Of a stretch of 64,000 nt of DNA, positions 61,199 to 64,000 are shown one piece after another. Location: assembly GCA_039720395.1 (NCBI GenBank), contig CM077832.1, positions 16,897,850 to 16,961,849 on the forward strand, in the 5' to 3' direction. Position numbers and translations under genes: made by a program. The stretch is from Liquidambar formosana. Lineage: Eukaryota; Streptophyta; Magnoliopsida; Saxifragales; Altingiaceae. Each line of letters starts with the position of its first letter. Positions within the stretch are counted from its first letter, which is position 1. Below the pieces are notes generated by a model. The model saw nothing but the letters and a program-made list of their open reading frames with translations, made no database searches and was not told the origin of the DNA.

Positions 61199-61297
61199 GT
61201 TCGAATATGTAAATCCGAACGTATTGGCTATGTTTGGTGAATGAGGACCGAACATCAGGGCTATGCTTGGACCCCATAAACCGAACAAAGGAATTAT
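61199..61297. repeat. 33-bp repeat array, third locus
   Basis: Three units starting at 61199, 61232 and 61265, each 33 bp, with CCGAAC at the same offset in all three. Same consensus as 5066-5510. Confidence 0.8.
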
Positions 61298-62059
61298 TTG
61301 GGTTTTAATTTGTGAAAGAAAGTCCTTTTTATTAAACTCATTCTATGATTATGGAGGAGAAATATTTCTTTTTTCCCTGGGTGGATGTGTTTAAGAATTC
61401 TGCTTTAATAGGATGACTTGTGTGATATATAGTTAGCTATGGAAATGATCACAATAGCTGATGTAATTACTTCAATTTTAGAAATTTATGAAATGCTTTC
61501 ATTTATGAATTTTTTTCATATTTTTTGTGATGATAACGATCATTTTCTTGAATATTGTCAGTTAAGATCAACAATGGATTTGTGCATTCAATATTATTAC
61601 GTAGAGTATACTGTAATTATTTAATTTCTAGATGGAGGACTAAACGTGTCAATTCTGCCTTAATCATGCATTATTTTTTGTTGTATATAATTGGGTTTTA
61701 CCATCATTAAAAATTACCCAGACTTTTCAAATGGTAGGCTTAGAACTAGTGAGGAGGTCAAGTAGGATTTAGTTTATTTATTTATGTGAAAAGTGTTTTT
61801 ACGTGTTTCTACATAATTCAGGATGGTGATATGACTATGTGGATACACTTTTTCTCCTACTAATGGTGCTCTGATACTGTGTATTATTTACAGCCACCCC
61901 ATCTTTATGCTGCTATATGGCCCTCATAGCAGAAACAACTTATAGTGGTCGTTTTCTTGGTGTTTTTTCTCCCAAAAACACCATATAAACCTTTTTTTTT
62001 TTTCTTTTTGAGTTGGTGGGGTTGAATCTCTCTCTCTCTCTCTTTCTCTCTCTCTTGGA
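61298..62059. other. AT-rich DNA, no gene
   Basis: A (CT)n run at ~62028-62055; nothing else recognised. Confidence 0.5.
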
Positions 62060-62640
62060 TGGGGAAAATAGACCAAAACTTTGAAGTACTTTTGAATGAC
62101 TCTACTACCTAATCTCCTAGTTGGACATTTGGCCAGCCAAATCTAATAAGCTTGATTTTTGAGCTTCCCTAATCATTTGTTTGTGACAATTGATTACTCT
62201 TTGATATTTTCTTCCATTTCATTTGCCCTTTTCAATGTTCTACTTTGAATAAACAGGACTTTTTAATTTCGACTACTTTTGAACCAGTCCCCTTAATCTT
62301 TTCATGGGACATTTGGCCAGCACAATATGAAATCAGCTATCTTGATTTATGTATTACTTCCCTAATCATTTATTTGTGAATTCCGACAATTGATTGGTTT
62401 TTTATTGCTTTTCCCTATTTGATTTTTTTATTTATTTATTAATGTACTAATTCAGTAATTTGCTTGGGGAGATAGTCTTCCAGCTACCTTTGAATTAGTC
62501 TCCCTCTAGTTGACATTTTTGGCCAGCCAAATCTGAAAACAGGTAGCCTGATTTTTGAGCTCACCCCCTAATTAGTCATTTCTTTGACATGACAATTGGT
62601 TACTTTTTAATGCAGCTTTTGGAGAAACATTTTTTTTCAG
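62060..62640. repeat. Three imperfect ~190-bp tandem repeats
   Basis: Copies near 62085, 62270 and 62480 share ACTTTTGAA, GGACATTTGGCCAGC, CTTGATTT, CCCTAATCATTT and GACAATTGATT. Confidence 0.7.
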
Positions 62641-64000
62641 TGCCTTGTTCAATGTTTCAAGTAAATTGGATTCACTTATGAAGATTCCCTAGACTTGACA
62701 AATGCAGGAATGGAAAAAGAAAAAGGAAATAAAAGAATAAATTTAAAGTAAAAAAAAAAACTTGTGAAACATGTGTAATTATGGTGGGGAAGGAGGCTTT
62801 TGGGCACTTTTTATTAATCAGCATGTGTTAGGTATGTATCAATCTACTTTTGAAGGGTTTGTAAGGAACCTTCTTGCTTACCAAAAAAAAAAAAAAAGAA
62901 GAAAAAGGCCTAATAACTCTAAAGTTACATTATTGGTGATGAGTTAAACAGGAAGGTAAAAGCAAGAAAGAATTATAATTGGGTGCAAAGAATCAAAACT
63001 CATCTTTTTTGCTTCATTACCTTCAATCGCCCTTGAACTAGAATTCCAGATTCAATTGGGACCTGTATTACCTAAATCATTCACTTTAATAGCTGTACCT
63101 AATTTGTGTTTTGGACCTAAGCTATGAAACCTTTTTTTGTTTTCTTTTTTTTCTGGGGGAGGAGGGCTTTATGACTTTATTCTATTACGGTAAAGAATGA
63201 CACCAAAATGAAATATCTTCTTGGATTGCATGCACGAACAGTAAAAAAACACAGCTTGTTTTGTGTTTTGTGTTAGTAAAATGAAGAATATGTTTCTACT
63301 CTTGATACCCATTGTATTTATTGTCAAGATTGCGGTTAAGTTATTGTTATGACCATAGCAATAGCTCTTAAATCATGTATTGTGGATAAAGTTATTTTTC
63401 TCCCTTAAATTGCATCAAGTATTGAATCATGTATTTTTCCTGCCATTTATTGCAAGATACAGAGAGGGGTGATCTTAAGTCAATTAAGATATTAAGACCC
63501 TCACAGCTTCTTGCTCAATGGAGAATTCTCCATGTTTCTTTAAATATTAGACTTCCTTTAATGCAAAGAACACAAATCAGTGGCTTTACATTTTGAGCAC
63601 CATAAACAGTATTTTTCGTAGAGGCAAAAGACTGCGAAAGAGAGTTTCCAATTTCCTTATTCCTAATAGAGCACCTTTCAAAAACTATAGTATAATAATT
63701 TTCTTTCTTTTTTTCTTTTTTCTTTTCAAATAGTTTTTTTTCCTTCAAGTACTACCAAAAACAGTTCAAATGTGCATGTATTATACATTTATCCTATGTA
63801 CCATACTGTGTATATCATAAGATACTGTCAAGATATGGTACATACTGGTGATATGTGATGTTTTACCAATAGAATGTATCACATAACTTGTTTCATGTAT
63901 CAGAAGATATTGATAAGTTGATAACTATGGTATAAGTAACATGGTTAGAAGAACCCATTCCTCACCCCCCCCCTCTCTCTCTCTCTATATCTGTTATCCA
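62641..64000. other. AT-rich DNA, no gene
   Basis: No coding region is supported. Several A- and T-runs, a short palindromic ATGTACCATA/TATGGTACAT segment around 63800-63845, and a (CT)n run at the right edge. Confidence 0.5.

Overview
This window is nuclear DNA from a flowering plant. It is AT-rich, densely packed with nested transposable elements, and carries two recognisable single-copy host genes. The eudicot-type signs are a plastid-targeted dehydroascorbate reductase (DHAR) split by GT-AG introns, an intronless plastid geranylgeranyl diphosphate synthase (GGPPS), and plant-type transposon families (MULE, hAT with DUF659, L1-type LINEs, TRIMs, long solo LTRs). I cannot name the species. 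No tRNA, rRNA or CRISPR feature was found.

Layout. 1-5.9 kb: remnant of a MULE transposase, a solo LTR (1461-3035), a non-autonomous Mutator-like element (3387-4890), and a second TIR element (4921-5872) that holds an exact 33-bp repeat array. 6.1-31.1 kb (+): DHAR, six coding exons reconstructed as 269 codons spread over 25 kb. Introns 4 (7.2 kb) and 5 (14.3 kb) are swollen by a TRIM in intron 3, two LINEs, a MITE, more TRIM-like elements and a 6.3-kb hAT element that sits inside an older antisense LINE. 33.1-34.2 kb (-): GGPPS, convergent with DHAR, with PIF-like MITEs on both sides. 35.9-59.3 kb: a retrotransposon graveyard of solo LTRs with target-site duplications, including LTR-in-LTR-in-retroelement nesting at 40.9-46.7 kb, and one intact 202-codon ORF of unknown function flanked by near-identical 197-bp repeats. 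59.4-64 kb: two more 33-bp-repeat arrays, a foldback element, a GC-rich minisatellite, and otherwise featureless AT-rich DNA.

The two host genes both act in plastids. DHAR regenerates ascorbate from dehydroascorbate with glutathione; GGPPS makes the C20 precursor of carotenoids, chlorophyll phytol and gibberellins. There is no sign that they form a functional cluster.

The most unusual signal is a 10-bp palindrome, TGCGTACGCA, repeated in short runs at a strict ~21-bp (two helical turns) spacing in several different LTRs on both strands. It keeps a similar position about 150 bp upstream of the presumed TATA box, and its variants look mostly like CpG decay. A second is the indel-free 33-bp GTTCGG...GAAC repeat found in three places.
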